A stretch of 40,913 nucleotides of DNA from Bacillota bacterium (GTDB lineage: Bacteria > Bacillota > Sulfobacillia > Sulfobacillales > JAIMBI01). The notes beneath the pieces were generated by a model that saw nothing but the letters and a program-made list of their open reading frames with translations, searched no databases and was not told the DNA's origin. Made by a program: the position numbers and the translations under genes. Shown one piece after another: positions 1 through 7,861 of this stretch. The stretch spans positions 1-40,913 of the forward strand of contig JAKADP010000015.1 of the NCBI GenBank assembly GCA_021820465.1, read 5' to 3'. Each line of letters opens with the position of its first letter. The first letter of the stretch is position 1.

Positions 1-420
1 CGAGCAGCATCTTGCGTCGATAGCGATCGCGATGGCGAAAGCCGTAGCTCAGGCGTTTCTGCGCCTTGAGTTTCGTGTGGCAGCCTTCAATGAAGCCGTT
101 GGTGACCGCGCGGCCGAGGTCCCACCGCGCCAGGATCGCGGGCCGCCACCGCTTGACCGTCTGGGCCCACGCATAGCCTTCCGCATGGTCGCAGGCCTCG
201 GCGTTGATGAGCCCGCGCGCGGGGCGACGGCGGGGCGGTCCGGGGGCTGCAGCCACCGGCGCCGGTCCTCCTTCAGGCGGTGCAGGGCCCCCAGCGCGGG
301 ATAGGCGTGCTGGAGAGCGGCCAGCGCCTCGGCCTGGCGGGGCCGCAGATGCTCCACCCCCTTGAGGAGCGGCCACCGGCGGATGGGGGTGCCCCGCAGC
401 CGGGGATAGCCATCCCCGGC
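1..420 (-). pseudogene. ISL3-family transposase remnant, C-terminal part, frameshifted and cut by the window edge
   Basis: Reading leftwards on the minus strand, bases about 250 to 1 encode the C-terminal signature of ISL3 transposases: a WAQTVKRWRP stretch, then RWDLGRAVTNGFIEGCHTK, LKAQKRLSYGF and RHRDRYRRKMLL. The segment just upstream, about 420 to 250, carries the preceding ISL3 region (HLRPRQAEALAAL, AYPALGALHRLKEDRRRWL) in a different frame. The two halves therefore meet at a frameshift around 210-250. Nothing resembling the N-terminal zinc-finger or early DDE half is seen to the right of 420, so the copy is truncated at its 5' end as well. The last residues run off the left edge. It is a dead insertion sequence. 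The family call rests on motif memory, but the C-terminal string is very characteristic. Confidence 0.8.
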
Positions 421-878
421 CGCCGCACCCCGACGGCAAGCTGCCCCTCAATCCGCGTCGATCACGGCCGCCGCGACCTCGAGAAGGACCGACCTGGAGG
501 ACCGCGCATGACCGCGAAACGATCCGCCCTCTGGCGAAGGCGGATGACGGAATGGCAAGTGGCCTCGGCAGGGATCCCTGCCGCTAACACGGAAGGCTGC
601 TCACCCGCCGCCCCACCAAGGGCGGTTCTCCTGCAAGATAGCGCGGGCACGGCCGTCTGTCGAGGGCGTCTCGCCTCTATGCGGTAACGTCACAGTCGGA
701 GCCGCTACGGGGGGAGGCGACGACGAGAAGCGCCACACGACGCGCGGAGCATTGGGGGGGCGTGCCACGCCGTGCGTGCGCGACGCGAATCCACCTCAGG
801 GCCTTCGCGTGGCAGAGGTCGAACCCGGACGGGCGCCTAGGGCGGTACGCGGGACGGGCGAGGCCGACGGCGTTCGGT
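421..878. other. Gene-free stretch between two transposase remnants
   Basis: No reading frame here looks like a protein: the available frames are short, arginine/proline-rich and have no family motif. No terminator, tandem repeat or RNA gene was recognised. It is most simply decayed insertion-sequence DNA or spacer. Confidence 0.5.
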
Positions 879-1249
879 GCCGAGGAGCCCGGCCGCCACG
901 TGGTCCGGGTGGCAATTAAGATGGCGCACTGCCCGCTGGAGATTGGGGACGGCCAACCGATGGAGGAGGCTCAGTGCGGTGTTGCGCCAGCTCGCCATGC
1001 CACGCCGGCCGTGGCTGGCGCGGCCGGTCTTCGTCATAGATCCCATCGCGCTCCCCGCGCCACTTCCCTTCGATACGCCAGCGCCGGGACCCACGCCCCG
1101 ATTTGCGCAGCCGTGGCCTGGTCGGCCGGGAAGTCGGGTAGGCCAAACGCGAGGGCGTCTGAATGCCGCCCTCCCGCCGGTCGCCCACCGACAGGCCCGG
1201 GCCGAGGCCGTGGCAGCGGCGGCTCCAAGACGATCGTGGGATGGTGCAT
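879..1249 (-). pseudogene. ISAs1-type transposase remnant, C-terminal part, spread over three frames
   Basis: Three consecutive minus-strand pieces in three frames reassemble into the C-terminal end of an ISAs1-like transposase. The first (about 1249-1110) has PADQATAAQIGAWV, matching the family's stretch before the conserved W-IEN. The second (about 1110-1030) has RWRIEGKWRGERDGIYDEDR, matching the HW-IEN...HW-RDV-FDEDR block. The third (1013-879) has HGRRGMASWRNTALSLLHR followed by a region ending HPDHVAAGLLG, matching the ASLRN-A-LLR...LL-L terminus. At least two frameshifts are needed and the N-terminal two thirds is absent. It lies only 27 bases beyond the end of the hydrogenase-like operon. 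Confidence 0.65.
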
Positions 1250-1276
1250 GGTCAGGGTATCCGGGCCGCCGCGCGG

Positions 1277-3385
1277 CTAGGTGATGCGGACCAGCAGCAG
1301 GGCGGCCAGCAGCGCGATAAAGGCGTAGCCCACATATGCGTTGACACTGCCGCGATGCATCCGCGCGAAGAGGTGGGCCAGCGTCCGTGCCCCCCGAATG
1401 GCGGGATCCACGATAAGGCGGTCCACCACATAGCGCGCCCCGTCTTCGCGCCGAACGCTGACCCGAAAGTGCTCCGCCACCACCTCCTCGCGGTCCACCG
1501 TCTGACCTGGGCTCAGGACGGCGCGAAAGATCACCCAGATGGGGCGGGCCATGCCGGTGGCCGTGTAGGTGAGGCCTGCATCCACTGTGCGCGCACCGCC
1601 CATCCAAGAATGCCCCCGGCGCACTCGGCCCCGCCCCAACAGCTGGGCTAGGGCAAAGGCCAATGCCAGCGCCACGGCGATCGCCACCGTGAGATACGTG
1701 GGCGACATGGCGAATACGACGCCGGCGTGCAGGCGGGTGCTCGGGTGCATGAACACCACCCCGGGCGCGGGCAGCACGCGCTGCCCGAGGGCCGCCCCCA
1801 GGGGATAGAACGCGGACGCCAGCGCCGGCGGGAGTGTGGCCGGCCGAAAGAACGTGGGAATGAAGGCCTGCACGTCGCGACTTTGAGCTAAGCTGCCCGC
1901 CACCCGGGCCAAGCCGGATGCCACGTACGTGGGCACTATGCCCAGCATCAGCGCCAGCGCCGCAAGAAAGCCCATGGCGGCTCGCTGGCTGACGGTCACT
2001 TCTCGCGCGCGCGCCGCATGGTCGGACCGGTGCCGCCCCAGAAAGGTCATGCCGTAGAACCGAATGAAGGCGGTGGCCGCCAGCCCAGCGGCCAGCGCCA
2101 CGGTGGCGCCGGCCAGGGCGAAGGCCACCTCCAGGGCGGGGTTGGCCATGGCGACGCTGCGCAGCAAGCTTTGCAGCAACAGCCACTCGCTCGCAAATCC
2201 GTTGAACGGCGGGATGGCCGCGATGGCCATCGTCCCGGCCAGCAGGAATGCGCTCGTCCACCGGAGGCGCCGCCCCAGCCCGCCAAGATGGTCCATGTTG
2301 AGTTCGCCGCTCGCTTGGTCGATGGCGCCTGCTCCTAAAAACAGCAGCGTCTTGTACACCGAGTGATTCAGCAGCTGATACAGCGCCGCGATCCACGCCA
2401 GGAGGCCCAGCACCGGCAAGCCCATCCGGTCGAAGGTCATGGCGGCGCCTATCCCGATGGTGATGAGGCCCATGTTTTCGATCGAGCTGTGAGCTAGCAG
2501 GCGCTTGATGTGTGTCTCGGTGGCCGCATAGAGAATCCCCAGAAAAGCGGTGGCGGCGCCCAGACCGAGGACGATAGCCCCGGCGGCTGGGCTGGGTGCG
2601 GGCAGGAGCTGGACGTTGGTCAGGATGATGCCATACAAGCCCAGATTGAGGATGGCGCCCGACAAGACCGCCGACGCATGGGCGGGCGCCGCGGGGTGGG
2701 CGCGCGGCAGCCAACTCATCGTGGGGAACAGGCCGGCCTTGACGCCAAATCCTACGAGCGAGAGTCCAAAGACGGCCCACCGCACTCCTGTCGGCAGCCG
2801 TGCGGGTGCGGCGGCGGCGATGGTCGAAAACGCGATGCTGTGGGCGGCCAGCACCAAAGGCAGCCACGCGGCCACCACCATCAGGAAGCCCAATTCACCG
2901 GCGCCCAGCATGGCGTAGGCGGCCCGGGGATTCTCGGGGGCCTCGTGGTCAAAGACCACCGCGATGTACGACAGCACCGACATCAGCTCCCACGCGACCA
3001 GAAAAGTCACGACGTCGCCCGCCAGGAGGATCAGCGCGATGGAGCCCAACAGCAGGGCCAGCGTGGCGCGAAGCGGCCGCAGGTCGTATCGGTCCCCGTA
3101 TCGGGCCAGGTAGCCTGGGGCAAAGAGGTGCACCGCCAGAAACACAAGGGCCGTCACGACCAGCAGAAATCCTCCCAGGGCCGTGAACGTGAGGCGCAGG
3201 ATCCCCCAACCGGCCAAGGGCCACAACAGCCACTGGTGCCCTGGATGGGTGAGCACTGTCCCGGCCAGCGCCAGCAGCGCCAGGACCTGCGCGACCCCCG
3301 CCGGCGCGGCCCAGCGAGGCGCACGAGACAGCCCTGCCGCTGCTGCGGCCAGCGTCAGGGCGAAGAACAGCGGCACCATGATCAC
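1277..3385 (-). CDS. hyfB: Hydrogenase-4 subunit B-like antiporter-type membrane subunit (HyfB/NuoL family)
   Basis: A polytopic membrane protein of about 702 residues from the Mrp-antiporter / NuoL-N / HyfB family, predicted to move cations through the membrane arm of the complex. Visible family features are LVAWELMSVLSYIAVV, the GFGVKAGLFPTMSWLPRAHPAAP block with the buried lysine and histidine, LAHSSIENMGLI, and a long C-terminal extension after the last antiporter helix. HyfB proteins are usually about 670 residues, so length fits. The start is a GTG at 3385 whose last bases overlap the stop of the upstream gene (GTGA), with GGAGG ten bases before it; an ATG two codons on (3379) is the alternative. 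The long open frame further upstream on this strand is not coding. It is the last gene of the operon, whereas hyfB usually stands near the front of hyf operons. Confidence 0.88.
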   Translation of the reverse strand: MIMVPLFFALTLAAAAAGLSRAPRWAAPAGVAQVLALLALAGTVLTHPGHQWLLWPLAGWGILRLTFTALGGFLLVVTALVFLAVHLFAPGYLARYGDRYDLRPLRATLALLLGSIALILLAGDVVTFLVAWELMSVLSYIAVVFDHEAPENPRAAYAMLGAGELGFLMVVAAWLPLVLAAHSIAFSTIAAAAPARLPTGVRWAVFGLSLVGFGVKAGLFPTMSWLPRAHPAAPAHASAVLSGAILNLGLYGIILTNVQLLPAPSPAAGAIVLGLGAATAFLGILYAATETHIKRLLAHSSIENMGLITIGIGAAMTFDRMGLPVLGLLAWIAALYQLLNHSVYKTLLFLGAGAIDQASGELNMDHLGGLGRRLRWTSAFLLAGTMAIAAIPPFNGFASEWLLLQSLLRSVAMANPALEVAFALAGATVALAAGLAATAFIRFYGMTFLGRHRSDHAARAREVTVSQRAAMGFLAALALMLGIVPTYVASGLARVAGSLAQSRDVQAFIPTFFRPATLPPALASAFYPLGAALGQRVLPAPGVVFMHPSTRLHAGVVFAMSPTYLTVAIAVALALAFALAQLLGRGRVRRGHSWMGGARTVDAGLTYTATGMARPIWVIFRAVLSPGQTVDREEVVAEHFRVSVRREDGARYVVDRLIVDPAIRGARTLAHLFARMHRGSVNAYVGYAFIALLAALLLVRIT

Positions 3386-4095
3386 GAGTCGCCCACCTCC
3401 CGCGCTTCCCGGCTCGAGCCCGTGACCAGCTCCAAGGCGTGGAGGATGGCCAGCGGGGGTGGGGGGCAGCCGGGGACCGTCACGTCCACGGGCACCACGC
3501 GGCTGGCGCCGCCCACCACCGCAAAGCTGTCGGCAAAGAGCCCCCCGTTCAGCGCGCAGACGCCGACCGCCACCACCCGCTTCGGGTCCGGCATCGCCGC
3601 GTAAGTTTCCTCCAGCGCCACCCGCATGCCCACCGTCACGGGGCCGACCACCAATAAGACGTCGGCATCGCGCGGAGTGGGCGAGACGTAGATGCCATAG
3701 CGGTGCAGGCTGTACACGGGACCGAACAGCTGCCGTAATTCGCTCAGGCAGCCGCCGCAGTCGCCGGCGTCTAGGATGCGCACATGGATGGACCGCTGGA
3801 AGCGCGGCGGCAGGGGCGGCGCTGCCGCTAGAGCCCACCGGTAGTCATCCTGCCACTGCACGGGGGATGCGGGTGGCCGGCAGCGCATGCAGTGGATGCA
3901 GTGGTCAAAGTCTACGGCGATGGCTCCGTCCTGCGGCGCCAGGGCGCCGACCGGACAGAGCTCCGGGTCCAAGGAGGCGCCGGCTGGCACAGCCGTCGTG
4001 GCGGGTCGGCCCGGGGTCACACCCGCGGGCAGGCGGGGAGCCCTCGGCCGCAGCGTTCGGACACCGCTTTTCAGTCCCTCCCAGAACCAAGGCAT
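3382..4095 (-). CDS. hyfI: NuoB-like small subunit (HyfI) with an N-terminal half-ferredoxin domain
   Basis: A 237-residue iron-sulfur protein. Residues about 100-237 are the NuoB/HyfI domain: DCGGC (C113, C116), GVC (C180) and PGCPPPP (C210) give all four ligands of its [4Fe-4S] cluster. Residues about 45-80 hold CPVGAL (C47) and CIHCMRC (C66, C69, C72), which is what remains of a two-cluster HyfH-type ferredoxin. In such ferredoxins one cluster is held by the Cys-Pro of the first motif plus CxxCxxC of the second, and those four residues are the ones kept. The three cysteines of motif one and the CP of motif two are missing. Start ATG 4095 has GGGAGG seven bases upstream. The stop overlaps the next gene. 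No separate ferredoxin gene is in the operon. Confidence 0.88.
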   Translation of the reverse strand: MPWFWEGLKSGVRTLRPRAPRLPAGVTPGRPATTAVPAGASLDPELCPVGALAPQDGAIAVDFDHCIHCMRCRPPASPVQWQDDYRWALAAAPPLPPRFQRSIHVRILDAGDCGGCLSELRQLFGPVYSLHRYGIYVSPTPRDADVLLVVGPVTVGMRVALEETYAAMPDPKRVVAVGVCALNGGLFADSFAVVGGASRVVPVDVTVPGCPPPPLAILHALELVTGSSREAREVGDS

Positions 4096-4146
4096 CGCGT
4101 CTCCTCCCTTCGCAAGTGCCTCCGGTGAGCCGCGTCGTGACGTGGA

Positions 4147-5691
4147 CTACCGGTCGGCGTCGGCCACCGACAACCCAAACGTGCTGGCGATAATGGGAAA
4201 GTCCTGAAAGGCGAAGTCGCGTACTGTGTCCGGCAGCCCGTGCCAGTTCAGGAAAGCCGGCGTCATGATGTGGCACCGGTCGATGACGCCGCGGCTGCCG
4301 ACCCGCACCCAGTAGGCCAGCGCACCGGATGGCGCCTCGACAGCGGACAGCCCCACGCCGGGCACCACCGGCACGAAAGCGTGGATGGGGCCGGGGGGTA
4401 GCGTGCCGACCAGCCGCTGGATAAGGTCCATGGCGGCCGCCGCTTCACGGAGGAACACCCGGAATCGCGCGTAGCCATCGCCCTCCGACTCGAGCACCGG
4501 CGCGGCAGGATGCTCGCGATACGCGGCATACGGGTGCCATAGGCGCACGTCGGCCCGGATCTGCGACGCTCGGCCCACGGGCCCCACCACACCCAAGGTG
4601 GCGGCGCGTTCGGGAGCCAGGATGCCGACGGCTTCCAGACGGTCCAAAAAGCTGTTGTCAAGGGCGAGCCGGCGGCAGATGTCCTGCACCGACGCCACCG
4701 CCTGGGCGCCGGCCCGAGCGAGAGCGTGCAACGCGTCGTCGCCGGGATCCCGCGTGAGCCCGCCCAGTGCTACCAGTCCAAACAGGTAGCGATGGCCCAG
4801 GTACCGCCCCGACAGCTGCAGCAGGCGTTCTTCGACCGCAGCCAGGAGGTTGGCGGGCACTGAGAGGCCAGTGGATTCGACGATGCCGGCGAGCGTGCCG
4901 ACGTGGCTCCGCAGGCGCTCCCACTCGGCCAACACGGTCCGGATGGCGCGTGCACGGGTCGGGGCCACGACGGAAGCCAGGGCTTCGACGGCTTGCGCGA
5001 AGGCCAGGCCATGCGCCAAAGCCTGGGTGCCGCTGACGCGCTCGGCCACGAGCAGCGCGCGGGTGGCCAGTTGCCCTTCCATGAGCTTCTCCAATCCCCG
5101 GTACTTGTAAAACAAGCGCACGTGCGCGTGCATTATTTCCTCGCCCACGGTTTCCAACAGGAAGCGCACGGATTCCTGGGCCCCAGCAAACACGGGTCCG
5201 ACCGGCATCACGAACTGCCCGGGCGCCTTGACGATCCGCGGGGGCTCGTAGGGGTCGCGCCCGCCGCCGTGGGTGGGCCTCTCGGGCCGCCTGCGCATCG
5301 GCGCCACACTTTCCGCCCAATCCTCATCGTGCAGGACGAAGTCGCCCAGCTGGGGGTGGCCCGCGAACGTCACGCCAAACAGGTCTTCCGCCTCCCGCTC
5401 GGCCCAGTCCGCGGCAAACACGATGGGCGTGATGCTGGGCACGGCCGCGCCGTCCACCGACACGTCCACCACGAGCCAGCGCGCCGCTGGCCTCATCCAC
5501 ACATAATGGAGGTGGTGACGGGGCGGCTCCGACGTGTGTTCCACCACCAGCCCGATGAAGGGCGGGTGATCCTGGCCCACCAGCTGCCGCACGGTGTCTG
5601 GCAGGTCAGCCAGCGGCGCCCCCACCCGAAGGATGGGCCCACTGCCCGGGGTCCCGGGCGCCTTGGGCGCATCTCGGCCGCCATTCATCAT
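4147..5691 (-). CDS. hyfG: NuoCD-like large subunit (HyfG family) lacking NiFe ligands
   Basis: A 514-residue fusion of a NuoC-like domain (residues about 40-135, with DWAEREAEDLFGVTFAGHP) and a NuoD / hydrogenase large-subunit domain (about 155-514). In catalytic group 4 hydrogenases the first metal motif reads RxCGxC; here the same place reads ERVSGTQ (217-223), so both cysteines are replaced by Ser220 and Gln223. The C-terminal DPCxxC is also absent: the protein ends in IIASTFGLSVADADR. The only cysteines (in DICRRL and DRCHIM) form no CxxC pair. It therefore cannot bind a NiFe centre in the known way and matches Ehr-type complexes. The start overlaps the upstream stop (ATGA). It is the peripheral-arm core next to the NuoB-like subunit. 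Confidence 0.9.
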   Translation of the reverse strand: MMNGGRDAPKAPGTPGSGPILRVGAPLADLPDTVRQLVGQDHPPFIGLVVEHTSEPPRHHLHYVWMRPAARWLVVDVSVDGAAVPSITPIVFAADWAEREAEDLFGVTFAGHPQLGDFVLHDEDWAESVAPMRRRPERPTHGGGRDPYEPPRIVKAPGQFVMPVGPVFAGAQESVRFLLETVGEEIMHAHVRLFYKYRGLEKLMEGQLATRALLVAERVSGTQALAHGLAFAQAVEALASVVAPTRARAIRTVLAEWERLRSHVGTLAGIVESTGLSVPANLLAAVEERLLQLSGRYLGHRYLFGLVALGGLTRDPGDDALHALARAGAQAVASVQDICRRLALDNSFLDRLEAVGILAPERAATLGVVGPVGRASQIRADVRLWHPYAAYREHPAAPVLESEGDGYARFRVFLREAAAAMDLIQRLVGTLPPGPIHAFVPVVPGVGLSAVEAPSGALAYWVRVGSRGVIDRCHIMTPAFLNWHGLPDTVRDFAFQDFPIIASTFGLSVADADR

Positions 5692-7118
5692 CGTAAGCTC
5701 CGGGCCGCCATACCCAGCAGGTGGTAGAGCGGCAGCGGCAGGTAGACGCCGAGCACCAGCACCGGAATGATTCCCACCGCCATGGTGGCCGTCATCGCCC
5801 GAGGAAGTCGGGCGGGCGGGTGCGAGGGTTGGCCAAACAACATGCCCCCCGTTCGCCGCAGAATCCCCAGAAACGCTATCCCCAGAAACACCAGCAGCAA
5901 CGCGAGGACAACGTAGTCCTGCGCCGCGGCGGCGGCTCGGAAAATCGTCAGCTCACTCAGGAAAACGGCAAACGGCGGCGCCCCCGCAATAGCCAGGGCG
6001 CCTACCAAGAGAGCCGCGGCCGCCACGGGCGCGCTCCGCAAGAGCCCGCGGACGTCCGCGATGGTGCGGGTGCCGGTTGCCACCAGCACGCTGCCACTGC
6101 CATAAAACGCGAGCGACTTGGTGAGGCCGTGGGTCATCAGCTGGTAGACGCAGGCCAGCGCCCCCAGGGGCCCGAGGCCGAGGCACAACAGCAGAATGCC
6201 CATGTGCTCCACAGTCGAGAAGGCAAAGAGGCGCTTGTAGTCATGCACCTGAAGCAGCAGGAACGCCGCCGTGCCCACGGACACCAGACCCACGACGAGG
6301 GCCCATGACTCGGGTGAGAAGCCCCTAACCGCCATGAACACGGGCCACAGCCGCAGGATGACGTACAGCACGGTGCTGACCTCGACGCCGGACAGCAGCG
6401 CGCACACTGGGGTGGGTGCTTGGGAGTGCGCGTCGGGCAGCCACGTGTGCATCGGGACAAGCCCGACCTTGGCGCCAAAGCCCACCAGGATGAGCACAAA
6501 CGCCAGCTCCACGGCACCTGCCGGCATGTGGGGAGCCGTCCGAATCAGCGCGCTCCAGGTTTGGGTGGCTACGTGGCTCCGGGTCAAGCCCCACAACAGC
6601 AGGAAAATGCCGAAGGCGGCGACGGTGGCGCCCATAATCGTGATGACGGCGTACTTCCATGCGGCCTCCAACGCCTCGCGGCTGTTGGAGAAGCTCACTA
6701 AAAAGATAGAGAGGACGGTGGTCAGCTCGATCGCCACCCAGGTGAGCACCGGCTGCAGCAAGAGCGGCACGACAAACAGCGAGGCCTGAAACAGATTGAG
6801 GTTGGCAAAGTATTGGCGCTGGCGCGCGGGGCTCTCCGCGGCGATGTGCGGGATGTACCCCCACGAGTAGGCGGCCGCCGTGAGGCCTACGAAACTTTGC
6901 AGCACGAGCATCACGGCCGCCAGGGCGTTCACGCCGATCCATCCAGGCAATAGCACCCCGCCGACGTGGCGCGTCACGTCGCTAGCGGCGGCCAGCGACA
7001 GGGCAAACGCCGCCAGCGCGGCCAAGAGCGTGCTGACCTTCGCCCCGACAACATTCTTCACGGCCAGGCCAATCGCCGCGGCGGCCAGCGGAGCGGCCGG
7101 AATCGCCCACAGAATCAT
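5688..7118 (-). CDS. hyfF: Hydrogenase-4 subunit F-like antiporter-type membrane subunit
   Basis: A 476-residue polytopic membrane protein of the NuoL-M-N / HyfF family, the second antiporter-like subunit of the complex. The hallmark block GFGAKVGLVPMHTWLPDAHS, followed by AP and a valine-rich helix with VEVSTVLY, carries the conserved lysine and histidine of the proton path. FAFSTVEHMGIL is the broken-helix region, and LMTHGLTKSLAFYGSGS follows. Length is normal for HyfF (about 480-525). The ATG start overlaps the stop of hyfE (ATGA), so the two are likely translationally coupled, and its own stop overlaps the hyfG start. It may alternatively be called HyfD/HyfF-like, since these paralogues are hard to separate by eye. 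Confidence 0.88.
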   Translation of the reverse strand: MILWAIPAAPLAAAAIGLAVKNVVGAKVSTLLAALAAFALSLAAASDVTRHVGGVLLPGWIGVNALAAVMLVLQSFVGLTAAAYSWGYIPHIAAESPARQRQYFANLNLFQASLFVVPLLLQPVLTWVAIELTTVLSIFLVSFSNSREALEAAWKYAVITIMGATVAAFGIFLLLWGLTRSHVATQTWSALIRTAPHMPAGAVELAFVLILVGFGAKVGLVPMHTWLPDAHSQAPTPVCALLSGVEVSTVLYVILRLWPVFMAVRGFSPESWALVVGLVSVGTAAFLLLQVHDYKRLFAFSTVEHMGILLLCLGLGPLGALACVYQLMTHGLTKSLAFYGSGSVLVATGTRTIADVRGLLRSAPVAAAALLVGALAIAGAPPFAVFLSELTIFRAAAAAQDYVVLALLLVFLGIAFLGILRRTGGMLFGQPSHPPARLPRAMTATMAVGIIPVLVLGVYLPLPLYHLLGMAARSLR

Positions 7119-7780
7119 CGGGGAACCTCCTCGCCCAGCTGCTGGAGGCTGCTCACTTGGGTGCTGCCCAAGTTTTGCGCGATGGTGCGCGTCAGAATGG
7201 CCACGACCAGCACCACCATGACGCCTTCCAAGCCCGCCGCGGCTTCGACGATGGCGGATGACGTGGTGATGGCCACGCCGGCAAAGAAGACGCCGTTGTC
7301 GATAGCCATGAGGCTCAGCACCTGCGCCACCGCTTCGCGGCGAATGACAAGCGTGTAAACGCCGATCAGGAGGGCGGCCAGCCCGAGTGCCAGGTTCACC
7401 TGCGCCTCGGCCGCATGGGGCCCCAGCAGCGGCGCCGCCAGAAAGAACGCCAGCACGGTCGCGCCCAGCATGAGCAGGAGAGACACCGGCACATTGACGA
7501 CGGACTCAATTTCCCGCCGAGCTCGCAGCTCCTGGCCGAGCGTGCGTGTGAGGACGCCCGGGATGACGATGACTTTGGCGGCGACCGTGATGAGGGCCAC
7601 GATCGCCAGCTGCGCCGAGTGGTGGAGCAGCGCCAGGAGCAGGGTGGACAGCACCAGCAGGAGCGACTGCCCCACGAAGGCGCGCAACACGGATTGAATT
7701 TGCCGAGAGACCATGAGCAGGAACGTCATCAGAATGAACAGGGTCCCTACGACTGTGTTGAGACTCGCCACTGCCGCCAC
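7115..7780 (-). CDS. hyfE: Hydrogenase-4 subunit E-like membrane protein (HyfE; NuoK/MnhC-related)
   Basis: A membrane protein of about 221 residues with six or seven hydrophobic helices. HyfE proteins pair with NuoK/MrpC-type subunits of complex I-like machines and sit between the NuoH-like and antiporter-like subunits. Visible are an N-terminal helix beginning LNTVVGTLFILMTFLL, the RELRARREIESV loop, and a C-terminal VLVVAILTRTIAQNLG segment typical of HyfE. The GTG at 7780 is preferred as start because CAGGGGGG stands a few bases before it; an upstream in-frame start at 7822 would add 14 arginine-rich residues of no family value. It follows hyfC by about 80 bases and overlaps hyfF. Confidence 0.78.
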   Translation of the reverse strand: MAAVASLNTVVGTLFILMTFLLMVSRQIQSVLRAFVGQSLLLVLSTLLLALLHHSAQLAIVALITVAAKVIVIPGVLTRTLGQELRARREIESVVNVPVSLLLMLGATVLAFFLAAPLLGPHAAEAQVNLALGLAALLIGVYTLVIRREAVAQVLSLMAIDNGVFFAGVAITTSSAIVEAAAGLEGVMVVLVVAILTRTIAQNLGSTQVSSLQQLGEEVPR

Positions 7781-7861
7781 GCTGCTGCCCCCCTGTCGTC
7801 GATGGCGCGATCGCCCGACCAAGGAACGGACCTGGGTCCCATGCGGACCCCATGGGACGGG

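Noticed and set aside
837-2867. A 676-codon open frame on the minus strand
   Set aside because: It is hyfB read in another frame over most of its length; only its last part (1013-879) has meaning, as a transposase scrap.
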